Shown here: one piece after another, positions 7,714 to 18,299 of the stretch
Layout: each line of letters starts with the position of its first letter
Numbering within the stretch: the first letter of the stretch is position 1
DNA from: Flavobacteriales bacterium
GTDB lineage: Bacteria > Bacteroidota > Bacteroidia > Flavobacteriales_C > GCA-002722245
Assembly: GCA_002722245.1 (NCBI GenBank)
Contig: PBLA01000028.1
Span: 1-64,000 of the forward strand
Length of the DNA: 64,000 nt
Direction of reading: 5' to 3'
The notes under the pieces: generated by a model
Database searches by the model: none
Told to the model about the DNA's origin: nothing
Seen by the model: only the letters and a program-made list of their open reading frames with translations
Translations under genes and position numbers: made by a program

Positions 7714-10700
7714 TTAGTGAATTACTTCAAATTGATAACTTGCCAAACCTTCAGAATTATAAATATTCATAAAATACACCCCTGATTTAAGTGGTTCCGT
7801 ATTGATTACTACTTTATATTTCCCCATAACAACACTACTTGTAAATACTTTTTGTTTAAGTTGTCCTCGGAAATCGACCACCGTTATATTTAAATCTTGT
7901 GCTGAAGGTGAATTGAATTCTGCGACGATGTATTCATTCGCCGGGTTAGGGAAAAATAAAAACTCAGACACTAGGTTATTATTTACACTTGTTCCTATTT
8001 CTTCCTGAGAATTTGGAGATCCAATGGTATAAGTATCAACATATTCACAACCATTAGCATCAATCACCTTTAGGTCATAGTCCCCACCACATAATCCCTC
8101 AAAGGTATTATCAGACTGCACAGGGCCGTCATTCCACGAATAGAAATAAGGATCTGTACCTCCCCATGCAATAACGGTAAACTCGCCTTCACATCTGTTG
8201 TGTAAATCATCTTTTTGAGAGCCGATATACATGTTTAATGTATCTGGTGAAGCTATTTCAATATCCAATTTTTCCTTACATCCCGTTAAATCGGAAACGG
8301 TTAATTGATATTCACCTGCTTTAAGTTTAGGATTGGGAATGGGTGGGATTGATGGGTCATCCCATTCATAATAATATCCACCTGTACCGCCCGAAACTTC
8401 CAGAGTAAGACTACCATCTTTTGAGGCATAACAAGAGGTGTTTTCAATCGAGATAACTTCTGCTTTTAATGCATTGGATGGGCCATTTACGGTTAATTTC
8501 ATTTTTTTATCAAACCCAAAACGATCCTTAATCTCTACGTTATAATCTCCCTCAGCTAAATTTTCAATACGAACGTCCTTTATTAGAGAGTCGTGCTGCC
8601 AAATCACTTCATAGGGAGGAAATCCGAGATCAACATCTAAATCAATACCCCCTGTTTTTTCATTTTTACACGTTACGTTCGTAATGGAATTCACACCAAT
8701 GGTTATACCACGCATTTTTTCATACATATTTTCTGCATACTGAGCAGTGGCCGTTAGACTTTCTAATTGATCACCTGCTACCAAGGCAAACGCAAGAACC
8801 AACGAATCTCCTCCTTTTATGGTAAATGGTCCTTGTGTTAAGATATTGGCTATATTACCCGATGCTACAGTATGGGTAATCCCGCCACTCATAGTTGAAT
8901 ATGCTTCATCATCTGTAAAACCATCAGAAATATTAACTCCATCAGTGCCTGATTGATCAAAAGCATAGTAATTCACTTTATTACTTCTTAACGCTTTAAT
9001 TCCTGCATATACGCCATTGGGTTCAAATGCGTAACCTAATTTTTTTATCACATTAAAGTCAGTTTGATTGTTTTGTTGATTCCCGATAGCCCAATCACTA
9101 AACAAGCCTAGGTAAACATCTTCTAAGGAGGTTTCTTTTTCGTTTACAATGGTATATTCATATATAATATAATCCGAGTGCTGAAGGGTATTCCACGCAT
9201 ATGCGGTTTGCCGTAATTTTATGGCTGTTCTATTTGTTGGATCAATGTTAGTTAGGGTCCCTGATACCGTTTGTTGGGCATCGGATAAACTCAACGAAGT
9301 AAGCGTATTTTCAACACCCTCTTTCTTTACAATTAACTCTTTGTCTTGATAGGATATGACCTGGTCGTTTTGAATTCCTATTAGAACACCCATATCATTC
9401 ACTAAGCTTTTTGCTCCTTTATATTCAAAACCTATTCCATCACCAGTAAATGAATATCCAATACCTCCATAGTGATCAAAACTAACGTTCAAATTATTTT
9501 GATTAATAGTTATGGTTGAGTTTGCTAATTTATGCTCCCCCTCAAGAACGTAAGTTGCTTGTGTATTACAGCCATTAACATCTGTAATAGTCACATGATA
9601 GGTCCCTCCACAAAGTCCCGAAAATTCATTCCCTTGATGTTCTTCTCCATTTTTCCACGTATATGAATATGGAGATGACCCTCCTTCAACATCTACAGTA
9701 AATGACCCCTCACAAATGTTTAAAGAGTCATTGAATTGTTTTCCTGGATTTACCTTTAAGCGATCAGGCTGTTGAATAGTAAAACTTAATTGATCTTCAC
9801 AACCATTTTCGTCATGAACAGTTAAGGTGTAATCTCCTGCTTTCAATTGAGGTGATATTTCTTCTGTTATCGTTGGGTCACTCCAGGTATAGTGATAATC
9901 TCCTGTTCCTCCAACAACATTTATGCTTACCTCACCATCACTAGATGATGCACATGAAGCGTGAGTAAGTGAGGTTAACTCGGCAGATAAAACCTCCTCA
10001 GGCTCTGTTACTGTGAATTCCATTGTTTTACTGAAATCATAGTTATCCACTACTTCAATACTATAATTTCCCTGCGGTAAATGATCAAGTATAATATCGC
10101 GGGTTAAAGAATCATGACTCCAATGGACAGAATAAGGGGAGAAGCCTGCATTTACTGTAAGATCAATCGATCCAGTTTGATCGCCCTTACAATGAATTGG
10201 CGTAATGGTATTGACATCAATTTTTATTCCTCGTAATTCTTCATATTGATTTTCTGCGTGTTGTGCATGTGATGCTAATGTCTCGATATTATCTCCAGCG
10301 ATAACTGCAAATGCCAAAACGATGGAATCACCTGATTGGATTGTAAAAGGGCCTTGAGCAACCATACTCGCAACGTCTCCGGTAACCTCTGTGTGCGTTA
10401 CACCATTTGTCATAGAATGATAATACTCACTGTCCTCAAAATTATCCGTAATATTAATCCCATCATTTCCAGATTGATCAAAGGCATAGTAATTCACCTT
10501 TTTACTTCTAAGAGGTTTTACTCCTGCATAAACACCCTGGGGTTCAAAAACATATCCTAAATCCAATTCGGGATCATACTGAGCATTATTGTTTGAACCA
10601 TCTCCAATGAACCAATCTGTAAAAATACCAAGGTAAACATCCTTAAGGTTTGTTTCATTTGTATTCAATAAAGTGTATTCATAAATAACGTAATCAGTAT

Positions 10701-13700
10701 GGTTTGGTGTACTCCATGCATAGGCGGTTTGCGTTAGCTTTATGTTCGCCTCCGATGAATTATGTTTTGTTTTTAGAGTACCTGTAACTGTTTTTTGTGC
10801 ATTGGAAAAATGAAGTGAAGAGGTTGTATTTTGATCAGCCGATTTGTCTATTATAAAATCTTTTTCCCTATATGAACGCACATCATTTTGATCAAATCCA
10901 ATAGAAACGCCCATTTCTTTTATTAAATGATTGTTGCTTTTATAGGTAATTCCTTCCCCTGCTCCTGTAAAAGAGTACCCAATACCCCCGTACTGATCAA
11001 AACTTAATTTTAAATTATTTTCATCAATATTAATTAGTGAATTTGCGAAGGTTGGATCTCCTTTCACCTCATAGGTATGCTCTTGCACACAACCATTCGC
11101 ATCGGTCACTTCAATGATATATTGCCCGCCACATAAATCCTCAAATAGTTCTTCTGTGTGATCCTCTCCCGATATACTTGTATACTGATAAGGTGTTGTT
11201 CCACCACTAACCGACACACTAATTTGACCTTCACAAAGATTGTAGACGTCGTCAATTACTCCGATATCTTCAATGGTAATTTGAGTAGGACTTTCAATCA
11301 TTACTTCCACTGTATCGGCACACGCATTTGAATCCGTTACAACAACAATGTAGTTACCCGGATCTAAATCAGGTTGATTTGTGGAAGGAATTTCAGGATT
11401 ATTCCAATTATAGGAATACGCTCCCTCACCGCCTGAAACTTCAATTTTTGCAGATCCTTTTCCTTGATTAGCACAGGTAAGATGATGAATATTTATTACC
11501 TCTGCACGAGGACGTTGAGGGGTATCTATTTGAAAATGATATGTTTTACGGATTCCATACTTATCTTCTATTTTCACTTGATAATCACCTCCTTTTAAAT
11601 CTTCTAAACGGGTACTTTTGATGTTTTCATCGTGTTCCCATGTAATTTGATAAGGCGGAAAACCTACATTGGGAGTAACATCAATCTCCCCTCCTTCTTC
11701 ATTTGAACAAGAAAGATGAGTGATACTATTTGTATCCAACGAGATTCCTCTCATCGATTCGTACATGGCCTCGGCATAATGAGCATGTTGTTTTAAGGTA
11801 TTTAAATCGCTTCCCCCTACAATGGCAAACGCTAAAACGAGAGAGTCTCCGGCATCAATCGTATATGGTCCATGAGAAATAAGATTCGCCACGTTACCCG
11901 ATACATCACTGTGCGTTATTCCATTTGTCATGGCCATGTATTCCTCAGAATCATCAAAATTATCCGTAATATTAATCCCATCATTTCCAGATTGATCAAA
12001 GGCGTAATAGTTTATTTTGTCATTCCGTAACGTTTTAACTCCCGCGTAAACACCATTTGGTTCATAAGCGTATCCTAAATGTTCTTCAAGATCGTATGAA
12101 GCCACATTATTATCCGGGTTACCGATTGCCCAATCTCCAAACATACCCAGGTAGATATCATTCATGGACTGATCGGTTGGATTTTTTATTTTGTATTCAT
12201 AAATAACAAAATCTTCGTTATTTTTTGAATCCCAAGCATACGCTGTTTGTTCCACTTTAACACCAATTGCAAACGGGGACCAGGCATCGTCTAATGTTCC
12301 TGTAACGGTCAACTGTGCATCAGAAACACTTAACGCATTGAGTGAATTAACAACAGCGGGCTTAAATGAAATCAGCTCGTATTCTTCGTAGGATAATACA
12401 TTGTTATCGCTCACGGCAAGTAATACTCCCATCTCATCAATAAGACTTTTGCTTTCCTTATATTCTATTCCTTTACCGGCTCCTGAATAGGTATAGCCAA
12501 TTCGTCCATAATTATTGAAACTCAATTGTAAATTATTGGTAGTGATGTCTACATAATCCCGATTAATTGGAATACCAAAAGTTTCCTCAAACTCATGAGT
12601 GCCGTCTGTAATCTGAAGCGAAAAAGAAGCAGCAGCATTAATACCTGAAGTCGCTTTCACAATAAATTTAAATGGTTGTTCTATACGTTTAATTTCATTT
12701 TGACCAATGGATGTTATGAACGAGTTTGATTCAAGTACACTTGTGTAATTATCCGAAGATGATAATGTGACTTGTACATTATTTGTAGCACCTAATTGAT
12801 TTTTTAATTCCACAATTAGCTCAACCGTATCACCAACAGCAAGATTTTGGTCATATCCATCATCCGTGCTATGCCCAACATAGGTAATATATGGCGTACT
12901 TACAGGCAACAACGCTTTGTAAGCATTTACCCTTCCTGTACCTAACTTGCCCGCGTAATTATTATTATCACCCTTATCGTAGATATCATCTGTTGTAGCT
13001 TGAAGAATAGCCCCTATTTTTTGAGGTGAAGCATCCGGATATTGTGCTTTAATCAATGCAGCTACTCCCGATACAATTGGACTTGCAAACGAAGTGCCTC
13101 TTCCGATCAATCCGCTTCCACCACCTTTCCATAAAGCAACTATATTATTTGCCGGCGCAACAAGATCTACCTTATCGTTATATTGTGAACCGTCATTGTT
13201 AGATGTTGTCCATTTTTCATCATGTTCATCGGTACCTCCTACTGAAATAACATTTGCATAGGAAGCCGGATAAAAATAATCTTCTCTATTGCTATTCCCT
13301 GCAGCGGCTACAACTAAGGCCCCTTTGTTGTTCGTAGCATAGTTTATGATATCTTGTTGATATTGACTGTATGTACCTTTTCCACCCCATGAACAATTAA
13401 TAATATCTGCACCATGATCGGCCGCGTAAACAATACCGTCATAGGCTGCCACCAAATACCCTCTATTGTTACAAATTTTAACAGGTAAAACCATGGTATT
13501 GAATCCAACAGCTGCGATGTGCGCTCCATTATCGGTATTTGCAACCGCACAACCAGTCACTTGGTTTCCATGATGTCCCCATACCTCTGGATCATTATCT
13601 TTGGAACCGCAATCCCACCCCGTAAAATTATCTATATACCCATCGTGATCATTATCAATCCCATCAATAGGATCGTTATAATTATGCTTTATTCTCCCCT

Positions 13701-14265
13701 CTAATTCTGGATGATCGGAATCAATACCTGTATCCGTAATTCCAATCACCACATTTGTATCTCCTTGTTGAATGTCCCAAGCTTCGAAAGCATGAATGAG
13801 TTCAAGATGGTACTGATCGTATGCCTTCGGATCATCTGGATCATACATCAGTTGAGGTACGATTTGTGCTTCAACATATTCAAACATACCGCTCATATAA
13901 AACATCTGAGCCGCAATATTCTCGTCGAGATCCTTTTTAAAAACAATGGTATAGATCCCCGTTAAATTAACGTAATACTCACCTGCACTGTTTTTAGGAG
14001 ATCGAGGCATCACTGCATTTTTATGCGTTCGCTCAATGGCCTCAACGTCCAAGTCATTCATCAGGTTGGCTAATGGCGTATTTGAAAAGTCTTTACGATA
14101 AAATAACCTACGGTATTCGGGTTTTATTTTTGCTACAAGCCTACCTTTTATAAGGGTATAGCCCGAACGCTCCACTACTTCTAATTGCTGTGAAAAACTT
14201 GAAAAAACTGATGTAAATAACAGCACTAAAGCAATAAAGATTCCTTTTAGCGTCATACCCTTCAT
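7714..14265 (-). CDS. Secreted S8 subtilase with three repeated modules and T9SS tail
   Basis: A 2183-residue exported protease. A signal peptide (about 1-25) and propeptide-like region (about 30-140) precede a peptidase S8 domain (about 165-455). The catalytic triad is visible as D178 (ITDTG), H232 (GHHGNQVTG) and S392 (GTSFASP), with oxyanion N324 (AAGNS). An acidic D/N-rich insert (about 197-226) is probably a calcium site. Three copies of a ~507-residue module follow, each with a conserved beta domain (LSF-x-x-YG-x-IGY) and SprB-like repeats (SGG..Y.Y.W, C..CxG). The C-terminus (about 2095-2183) is a type A T9SS sorting domain (FFPNPANEY, GVYFMNI). It likely acts at the cell surface or outside; the substrate is unknown. 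A tandem paralogue lies upstream. Confidence 0.92.
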   Translation of the reverse strand: MKGMTLKGIFIALVLLFTSVFSSFSQQLEVVERSGYTLIKGRLVAKIKPEYRRLFYRKDFSNTPLANLMNDLDVEAIERTHKNAVMPRSPKNSAGEYYVNLTGIYTIVFKKDLDENIAAQMFYMSGMFEYVEAQIVPQLMYDPDDPKAYDQYHLELIHAFEAWDIQQGDTNVVIGITDTGIDSDHPELEGRIKHNYNDPIDGIDNDHDGYIDNFTGWDCGSKDNDPEVWGHHGNQVTGCAVANTDNGAHIAAVGFNTMVLPVKICNNRGYLVAAYDGIVYAADHGADIINCSWGGKGTYSQYQQDIINYATNNKGALVVAAAGNSNREDYFYPASYANVISVGGTDEHDEKWTTSNNDGSQYNDKVDLVAPANNIVALWKGGGSGLIGRGTSFASPIVSGVAALIKAQYPDASPQKIGAILQATTDDIYDKGDNNNYAGKLGTGRVNAYKALLPVSTPYITYVGHSTDDGYDQNLAVGDTVELIVELKNQLGATNNVQVTLSSSDNYTSVLESNSFITSIGQNEIKRIEQPFKFIVKATSGINAAASFSLQITDGTHEFEETFGIPINRDYVDITTNNLQLSFNNYGRIGYTYSGAGKGIEYKESKSLIDEMGVLLAVSDNNVLSYEEYELISFKPAVVNSLNALSVSDAQLTVTGTLDDAWSPFAIGVKVEQTAYAWDSKNNEDFVIYEYKIKNPTDQSMNDIYLGMFGDWAIGNPDNNVASYDLEEHLGYAYEPNGVYAGVKTLRNDKINYYAFDQSGNDGINITDNFDDSEEYMAMTNGITHSDVSGNVANLISHGPYTIDAGDSLVLAFAIVGGSDLNTLKQHAHYAEAMYESMRGISLDTNSITHLSCSNEEGGEIDVTPNVGFPPYQITWEHDENIKSTRLEDLKGGDYQVKIEDKYGIRKTYHFQIDTPQRPRAEVINIHHLTCANQGKGSAKIEVSGGEGAYSYNWNNPEIPSTNQPDLDPGNYIVVVTDSNACADTVEVMIESPTQITIEDIGVIDDVYNLCEGQISVSVSGGTTPYQYTSISGEDHTEELFEDLCGGQYIIEVTDANGCVQEHTYEVKGDPTFANSLINIDENNLKLSFDQYGGIGYSFTGAGEGITYKSNNHLIKEMGVSIGFDQNDVRSYREKDFIIDKSADQNTTSSLHFSNAQKTVTGTLKTKHNSSEANIKLTQTAYAWSTPNHTDYVIYEYTLLNTNETNLKDVYLGIFTDWFIGDGSNNNAQYDPELDLGYVFEPQGVYAGVKPLRSKKVNYYAFDQSGNDGINITDNFEDSEYYHSMTNGVTHTEVTGDVASMVAQGPFTIQSGDSIVLAFAVIAGDNIETLASHAQHAENQYEELRGIKIDVNTITPIHCKGDQTGSIDLTVNAGFSPYSVHWSHDSLTRDIILDHLPQGNYSIEVVDNYDFSKTMEFTVTEPEEVLSAELTSLTHASCASSSDGEVSINVVGGTGDYHYTWSDPTITEEISPQLKAGDYTLTVHDENGCEDQLSFTIQQPDRLKVNPGKQFNDSLNICEGSFTVDVEGGSSPYSYTWKNGEEHQGNEFSGLCGGTYHVTITDVNGCNTQATYVLEGEHKLANSTITINQNNLNVSFDHYGGIGYSFTGDGIGFEYKGAKSLVNDMGVLIGIQNDQVISYQDKELIVKKEGVENTLTSLSLSDAQQTVSGTLTNIDPTNRTAIKLRQTAYAWNTLQHSDYIIYEYTIVNEKETSLEDVYLGLFSDWAIGNQQNNQTDFNVIKKLGYAFEPNGVYAGIKALRSNKVNYYAFDQSGTDGVNISDGFTDDEAYSTMSGGITHTVASGNIANILTQGPFTIKGGDSLVLAFALVAGDQLESLTATAQYAENMYEKMRGITIGVNSITNVTCKNEKTGGIDLDVDLGFPPYEVIWQHDSLIKDVRIENLAEGDYNVEIKDRFGFDKKMKLTVNGPSNALKAEVISIENTSCYASKDGSLTLEVSGGTGGYYYEWDDPSIPPIPNPKLKAGEYQLTVSDLTGCKEKLDIEIASPDTLNMYIGSQKDDLHNRCEGEFTVIAWGGTDPYFYSWNDGPVQSDNTFEGLCGGDYDLKVIDANGCEYVDTYTIGSPNSQEEIGTSVNNNLVSEFLFFPNPANEYIVAEFNSPSAQDLNITVVDFRGQLKQKVFTSSVVMGKYKVVINTEPLKSGVYFMNIYNSEGLASYQFEVIH
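8000..12560 (-). repeat. Three tandem ~1.52 kb intragenic modules
   Basis: The same block recurs three times within the subtilase gene. The S-F codons of the shared LSF-x-x-YG motif lie at 12522-12517, 11004-10999 and 9483-9478, giving periods of 1518 and 1521 nt (506 and 507 codons). Other landmarks recur in each copy: YAFDQSGNDG (or TDG), VYAGVK or VYAGIK, and YVIYEY or YIIYEY. Outer boundaries are approximate. The copies are clearly diverged, so the duplications are old. Confidence 0.88.
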
Positions 14266-14362
14266 AGTCTTTAAAAAACCCTAAACACAATTTACGATTG
14301 TGCGATTCGTAAGTTACGTTTTTTTCACGTAAACATACGCGTTTTTACGCATAGATTCCAAT

Positions 14363-17300
14363 TTATTTTTTAAGAATGATTTTATGCGTTTTAATTTCCG
14401 ATCCGGAAGTTATTTGAATAAAGTAGTGTCCTGTATCCAATTCTGAAAAATCCAACACTCCTTGATTATTGGTCACATTATTTACTTCCATCCCAAGAAT
14501 ATTGGTGATTCTAAGGTCGTATGTTTCCGGTAAACCTTTTATTGTAATGAATCCCTCTGTAGGATTTGGGAATAATGAAAGTTTACTTAACTCGGCAACT
14601 TTTACAGAAACAGGCTTGTCTTGAATTTCTATAGTTTTACTTGAAACACATGTATTTGCATCTGTCACAGTTACTGTAAACGTATCAACACATAAATTAA
14701 TCGCATGCATAGAGTCTCTTAATAAATCATCCGACCATGAAATCGTGTAGGCAGGTTCACCACCTGAAATCACACCATTAATTTCTCCATTACATGCTAC
14801 TCCGTCACTATTAATAGTATCAGTAATAGTTATAGTAGGTAATTCATTGACTATTAACACGACTGAATCGGAGGCTGTACACCCATTCTCATCTGTTATT
14901 ACAACACTGTATTCACCACCAATGAAAGCATGTATAGTTTGACCAGTATCTAATGTATTCCACAAATAACTTGTTGCCGTTCCAGCATCAAAAACAGCAT
15001 AGGAATCCCCTTCACAAATGGCTGTATCATTTCCTAGGTCAACCGTTAATTCAGCTGGAGACATAATTATAATCTCAACTGTATCTTTTAACCCTTCCTC
15101 ATCAGAAACTTCACAATGGATCGTATCCGCACATAATCCCGGAACCGAGCTTGCAGTTGGAGTTCCTGCAACATCATACCAGTTAAACGACAAAGCGCCT
15201 ACTCCTCCTTTTGCTGTTACAGTTGCTGCTCCATCACACTGATCGTAACATGAAACAGCATCATTCTGAGTAACCTGCACGTTAATGTCATACAATTCAG
15301 CATATGCGGTATCAGCCTCCGCAGATGCAGTTGTAATCGTAGCTAAATCGTCTCCCATAACTAAAGCAAAAGCAACGGTTATAGAGTCACCAACAGGGAT
15401 GTTTAACCCTCGAACGCCAACTGTTTGAGAAACGTCTCCTAAACCTGCTATCGCCCTTGCATTACCACCAGTCATTGTTGTTCGCTGTTCAGCTGTTGTA
15501 AAATTGCCATCATGAATACTAATACTTCCTCCAGATCCATTATTATCTACTGCATAATGCTGAAAAGATGAGTCGCCCAGCAAATGAATTCCTGCATGAA
15601 TTCCACTTGGGTAATTGACGTACCCCGTTCGCATTGTAGAATCGTACTGAGCAATATTTTGATTGTATGCAACAACATCCCAATCCGCATAAATTCCAAA
15701 ACTCATATCAGAAATTGGGGCCCCAGAAGTATTTTTTATCGACATTTCCATAATCACAAAATCCTGTCTATCCGCATCATCCCAAGCCATTGTTTTCTGA
15801 CTAACCTCAATTCCTATTTTATTTGCTCCCATGGGTTCATCATTGTAACTGGAGTAAAAAGTTACATCAGATTCTCTATCCTCTTGAGACGATATAGTAT
15901 TGATGGATTCAAACCCATCTTGCACAGAGTATACTGTTTTACTGGCATCCAATGAAGCCATTACTCCTATCACGTAGGCTGATGATGCAGCTCCTTTATA
16001 TTTTACTCCTAAACCAACACTCTGATCTCCCTGAGCTCCATTGTACCCTAATTTTCCGGAGGCTCCAACAGACATCGAAATATTGTTTTCTCTTATATTC
16101 AGATAATCTTCGTTAAACAAAGTACTCACCATTCTCCAATTATAATAATTACCATCTTCCATGATCACTTTAAAGAATACCTGTTGATTTTTAGGCATTG
16201 ATTCCTTTACAATAAAACTTAATGGCAGTGGGGAAGTATTTAAACTTTGACCAGAAGGAATCGCAATGAGTGGCTGAACAGAATCTAATAATTCGATGTA
16301 TGGAGAATTGGTTTCCAATTTGTATTTGGTTGCAGCACTTGAATTATTTAAAAAATTAATTACTGCTCCATACAGTTGAATTGTATCTCCAGGCAAGAAT
16401 AACTGATCATCATTATCTGTAAATGTGGCACCATCAAATATTAAACCGGGAAGACTTGTATTGTTTACAGCCGCATTCGCGTCTACCAAACCTCTTCCTA
16501 ATTTTCCTGAAAAAGGCTCATTATAAGGTATTGTATCTATATTTCGTGCGGTTGCTTTAAGTTGCTCCAGTACTTGTAAGGCAGAATAACCAGAATGTTT
16601 ACTTTTGACTAACCCTGCTATACCAGATACAATAGGTGCAGAAAATGAGGTACCTATTCCCCCTCCTAAAATTGGTCCTCCGCCATTATTAACTCTATAT
16701 AATTCATTGGCCGGAGCCATAATATCAACAAAATCGTTATAAGTGGATCCATCAGAGGAGCCCTCACCCCATTTCTCACTGTCTCTATTTGTTCCTCCAA
16801 CCGACAATACCCAATCAAAACTTGCCGGGTACCAAATATTATCGCTGTTATCATTTCCAGCTGAGGCAATGACTAAACAGTTTTTATCGACGGTGGCATA
16901 TTTACAGATGTCCTGACCTGTTTGTGACCATGAATTTGGCGAACCCCATGAACAATTAATTACATCAAAACCATGATCAGCTGCGTAAACTATCGAATTA
17001 TAGGCCGCAGTAAGTAATCCTCCGCTTTCAATTTTTAATGGCACAATTTTACAATTGAAACCTGATCCCGCCAGCTGAATTCCATTATCAGCCGTTGCTC
17101 CAACAAAACTTGAAACATAGATACCATGCCAATTACTTCCAACTTGCGGATTGTTATCATTATCACCTAAATCCCACCCTCGAAAGTTATCGATGTAACC
17201 ATCACCGTCATTATCAACACCATCAATTGGATCATTGTAGTTATATTTTACACTATTTACCAAGTCTGGATGATCTATATCAAATCCTGTATCTGAAATA

Positions 17301-17782
17301 CCGATTACCACATTGGTATCCCCCATCGTGGAATCCCATGCTTGATACATATTAAGCATTTCCATAAAATATAAGGAGTCTATTTCTGGATCATTGGGTT
17401 TATATAAAGGTTGAAATTTATATGAAGGCTCTACATATTCAAATACTCCAGTACGCATTAATGATCCAATGAGGTCTTTTGGATCAATGTTTTCGGCATA
17501 ACGGAGTTCATGAATTAAAGTGATATCGGTGTAAGCGATCCCGTTGTCATGATATTTCTTTCTTGGCGCTGTACTAAAAGGAAACGAACGCTTCACTTCA
17601 GTCATTCCAATGGATTCGAATATTGGACCTAGCTTAGTCCCTTCAAAGTTTTGTTGATAAAATTGTGCCTTATAAGCCGGTTTTACTTTCACCATCAACA
17701 AATTAGACTCGTAATTTTTTTGGCCTTGGACAACAATCGCCAATAAAAAGAAGGCTCCTAGTAGAACTTTTCTCATACTCAA
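14363..17782 (-). CDS. Secreted S8 subtilase with T9SS tail (single-module paralogue)
   Basis: A 1139-residue exported protease, paralogous to the neighbouring 2183-residue one. It has a signal peptide (about 1-20), an S8 domain (about 155-445) with D164 (ISDTG), H219 (NWHGIYVSS), N310 (SAGN) and S379 (GTSFSAP), and the same D/N-rich insert (DGVDNDGDGYIDNF). One copy of the beta module follows (about 555-830), then two SprB-like or PKD-like segments, and a type A T9SS sorting domain (about 1060-1139; LFPNPTEGF, GHYFIQI). Export by Sec then T9SS is inferred from the tail. The 97-nt gap to the downstream paralogue shows no clear terminator, so the two may share a transcript. Confidence 0.92.
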   Translation of the reverse strand: MSMRKVLLGAFFLLAIVVQGQKNYESNLLMVKVKPAYKAQFYQQNFEGTKLGPIFESIGMTEVKRSFPFSTAPRKKYHDNGIAYTDITLIHELRYAENIDPKDLIGSLMRTGVFEYVEPSYKFQPLYKPNDPEIDSLYFMEMLNMYQAWDSTMGDTNVVIGISDTGFDIDHPDLVNSVKYNYNDPIDGVDNDGDGYIDNFRGWDLGDNDNNPQVGSNWHGIYVSSFVGATADNGIQLAGSGFNCKIVPLKIESGGLLTAAYNSIVYAADHGFDVINCSWGSPNSWSQTGQDICKYATVDKNCLVIASAGNDNSDNIWYPASFDWVLSVGGTNRDSEKWGEGSSDGSTYNDFVDIMAPANELYRVNNGGGPILGGGIGTSFSAPIVSGIAGLVKSKHSGYSALQVLEQLKATARNIDTIPYNEPFSGKLGRGLVDANAAVNNTSLPGLIFDGATFTDNDDQLFLPGDTIQLYGAVINFLNNSSAATKYKLETNSPYIELLDSVQPLIAIPSGQSLNTSPLPLSFIVKESMPKNQQVFFKVIMEDGNYYNWRMVSTLFNEDYLNIRENNISMSVGASGKLGYNGAQGDQSVGLGVKYKGAASSAYVIGVMASLDASKTVYSVQDGFESINTISSQEDRESDVTFYSSYNDEPMGANKIGIEVSQKTMAWDDADRQDFVIMEMSIKNTSGAPISDMSFGIYADWDVVAYNQNIAQYDSTMRTGYVNYPSGIHAGIHLLGDSSFQHYAVDNNGSGGSISIHDGNFTTAEQRTTMTGGNARAIAGLGDVSQTVGVRGLNIPVGDSITVAFALVMGDDLATITTASAEADTAYAELYDINVQVTQNDAVSCYDQCDGAATVTAKGGVGALSFNWYDVAGTPTASSVPGLCADTIHCEVSDEEGLKDTVEIIIMSPAELTVDLGNDTAICEGDSYAVFDAGTATSYLWNTLDTGQTIHAFIGGEYSVVITDENGCTASDSVVLIVNELPTITITDTINSDGVACNGEINGVISGGEPAYTISWSDDLLRDSMHAINLCVDTFTVTVTDANTCVSSKTIEIQDKPVSVKVAELSKLSLFPNPTEGFITIKGLPETYDLRITNILGMEVNNVTNNQGVLDFSELDTGHYFIQITSGSEIKTHKIILKK

Positions 17783-17845
17783 AAGGTGTTTGTAGGTTTA
17801 GACCTTTTCTACGAACCAACGAAAGGAAGGTTCCGAAAATACACT

Positions 17846-18292
17846 TTAAAAATAAGACGGAAAATCATCATTTGGAACAACTACCTCTCCTTGTATGTGA
17901 AAACTAACATGTTGTATGCCGTTTGATAAAATTATATGAGGACAATGAAGCGTTAAATTGTAGTTCGAAGCTTGTTCAAAAACCTTCTCTGTGATATGGA
18001 CAGTTGGTGCTTTACATTCAATAAGTACAAAGGGAATACTGTTTTTGTATACCACTACATCCGATCGCTTTGTATTTTGATTTACACTTAATCCTGTTTC
18101 TATTTTAAACATAGAGGTTGGATAGCCCTTAGACTTCACCAGTTCCTGGATAATATTTTGTCTTACCCACTCTTCTGGAGTTAATACCAGCCATTTTTTT
18201 CGAATGCTATCGAAAATAAGGGGTTCCCCTGAAGATGACTTTTTGAATCGAAAGTTAAATTTGGAAAAATTTAAACGGGGTAATGTTTTCAA
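17846..18292 (-). CDS. HsdR N-terminal-domain protein (stand-alone)
   Basis: A protein of about 148 residues resembling the N-terminal nuclease-like domain of type I restriction subunit R. Visible features are IFDSIRKKWLVLTPEEWVRQ, then SDVVVYKN and FVLIECKAPTV, the latter containing the D-x(n)-E-x-K pattern of PD-(D/E)XK nucleases. Stand-alone versions of about 150 residues are common in Bacteroidota and are not evidence of a restriction system: no HsdM, HsdS or helicase is nearby. The longer frame, beginning at 18418, runs back into the OmpA gene and its N-terminus looks unlike the family. I chose TTG at 18292, 7 nt after the OmpA stop, which gives the usual family length. Confidence 0.72.
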   Translation of the reverse strand: MKTLPRLNFSKFNFRFKKSSSGEPLIFDSIRKKWLVLTPEEWVRQNIIQELVKSKGYPTSMFKIETGLSVNQNTKRSDVVVYKNSIPFVLIECKAPTVHITEKVFEQASNYNLTLHCPHIILSNGIQHVSFHIQGEVVVPNDDFPSYF

Positions 18293-18299
18293 AATAAAT

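Noticed and set aside
7802-13965. Short plus-strand open frames opposite the large subtilase gene
   Set aside because: They have no recognisable motifs and lie antisense to a strongly supported gene; they are by-products of its codon use.
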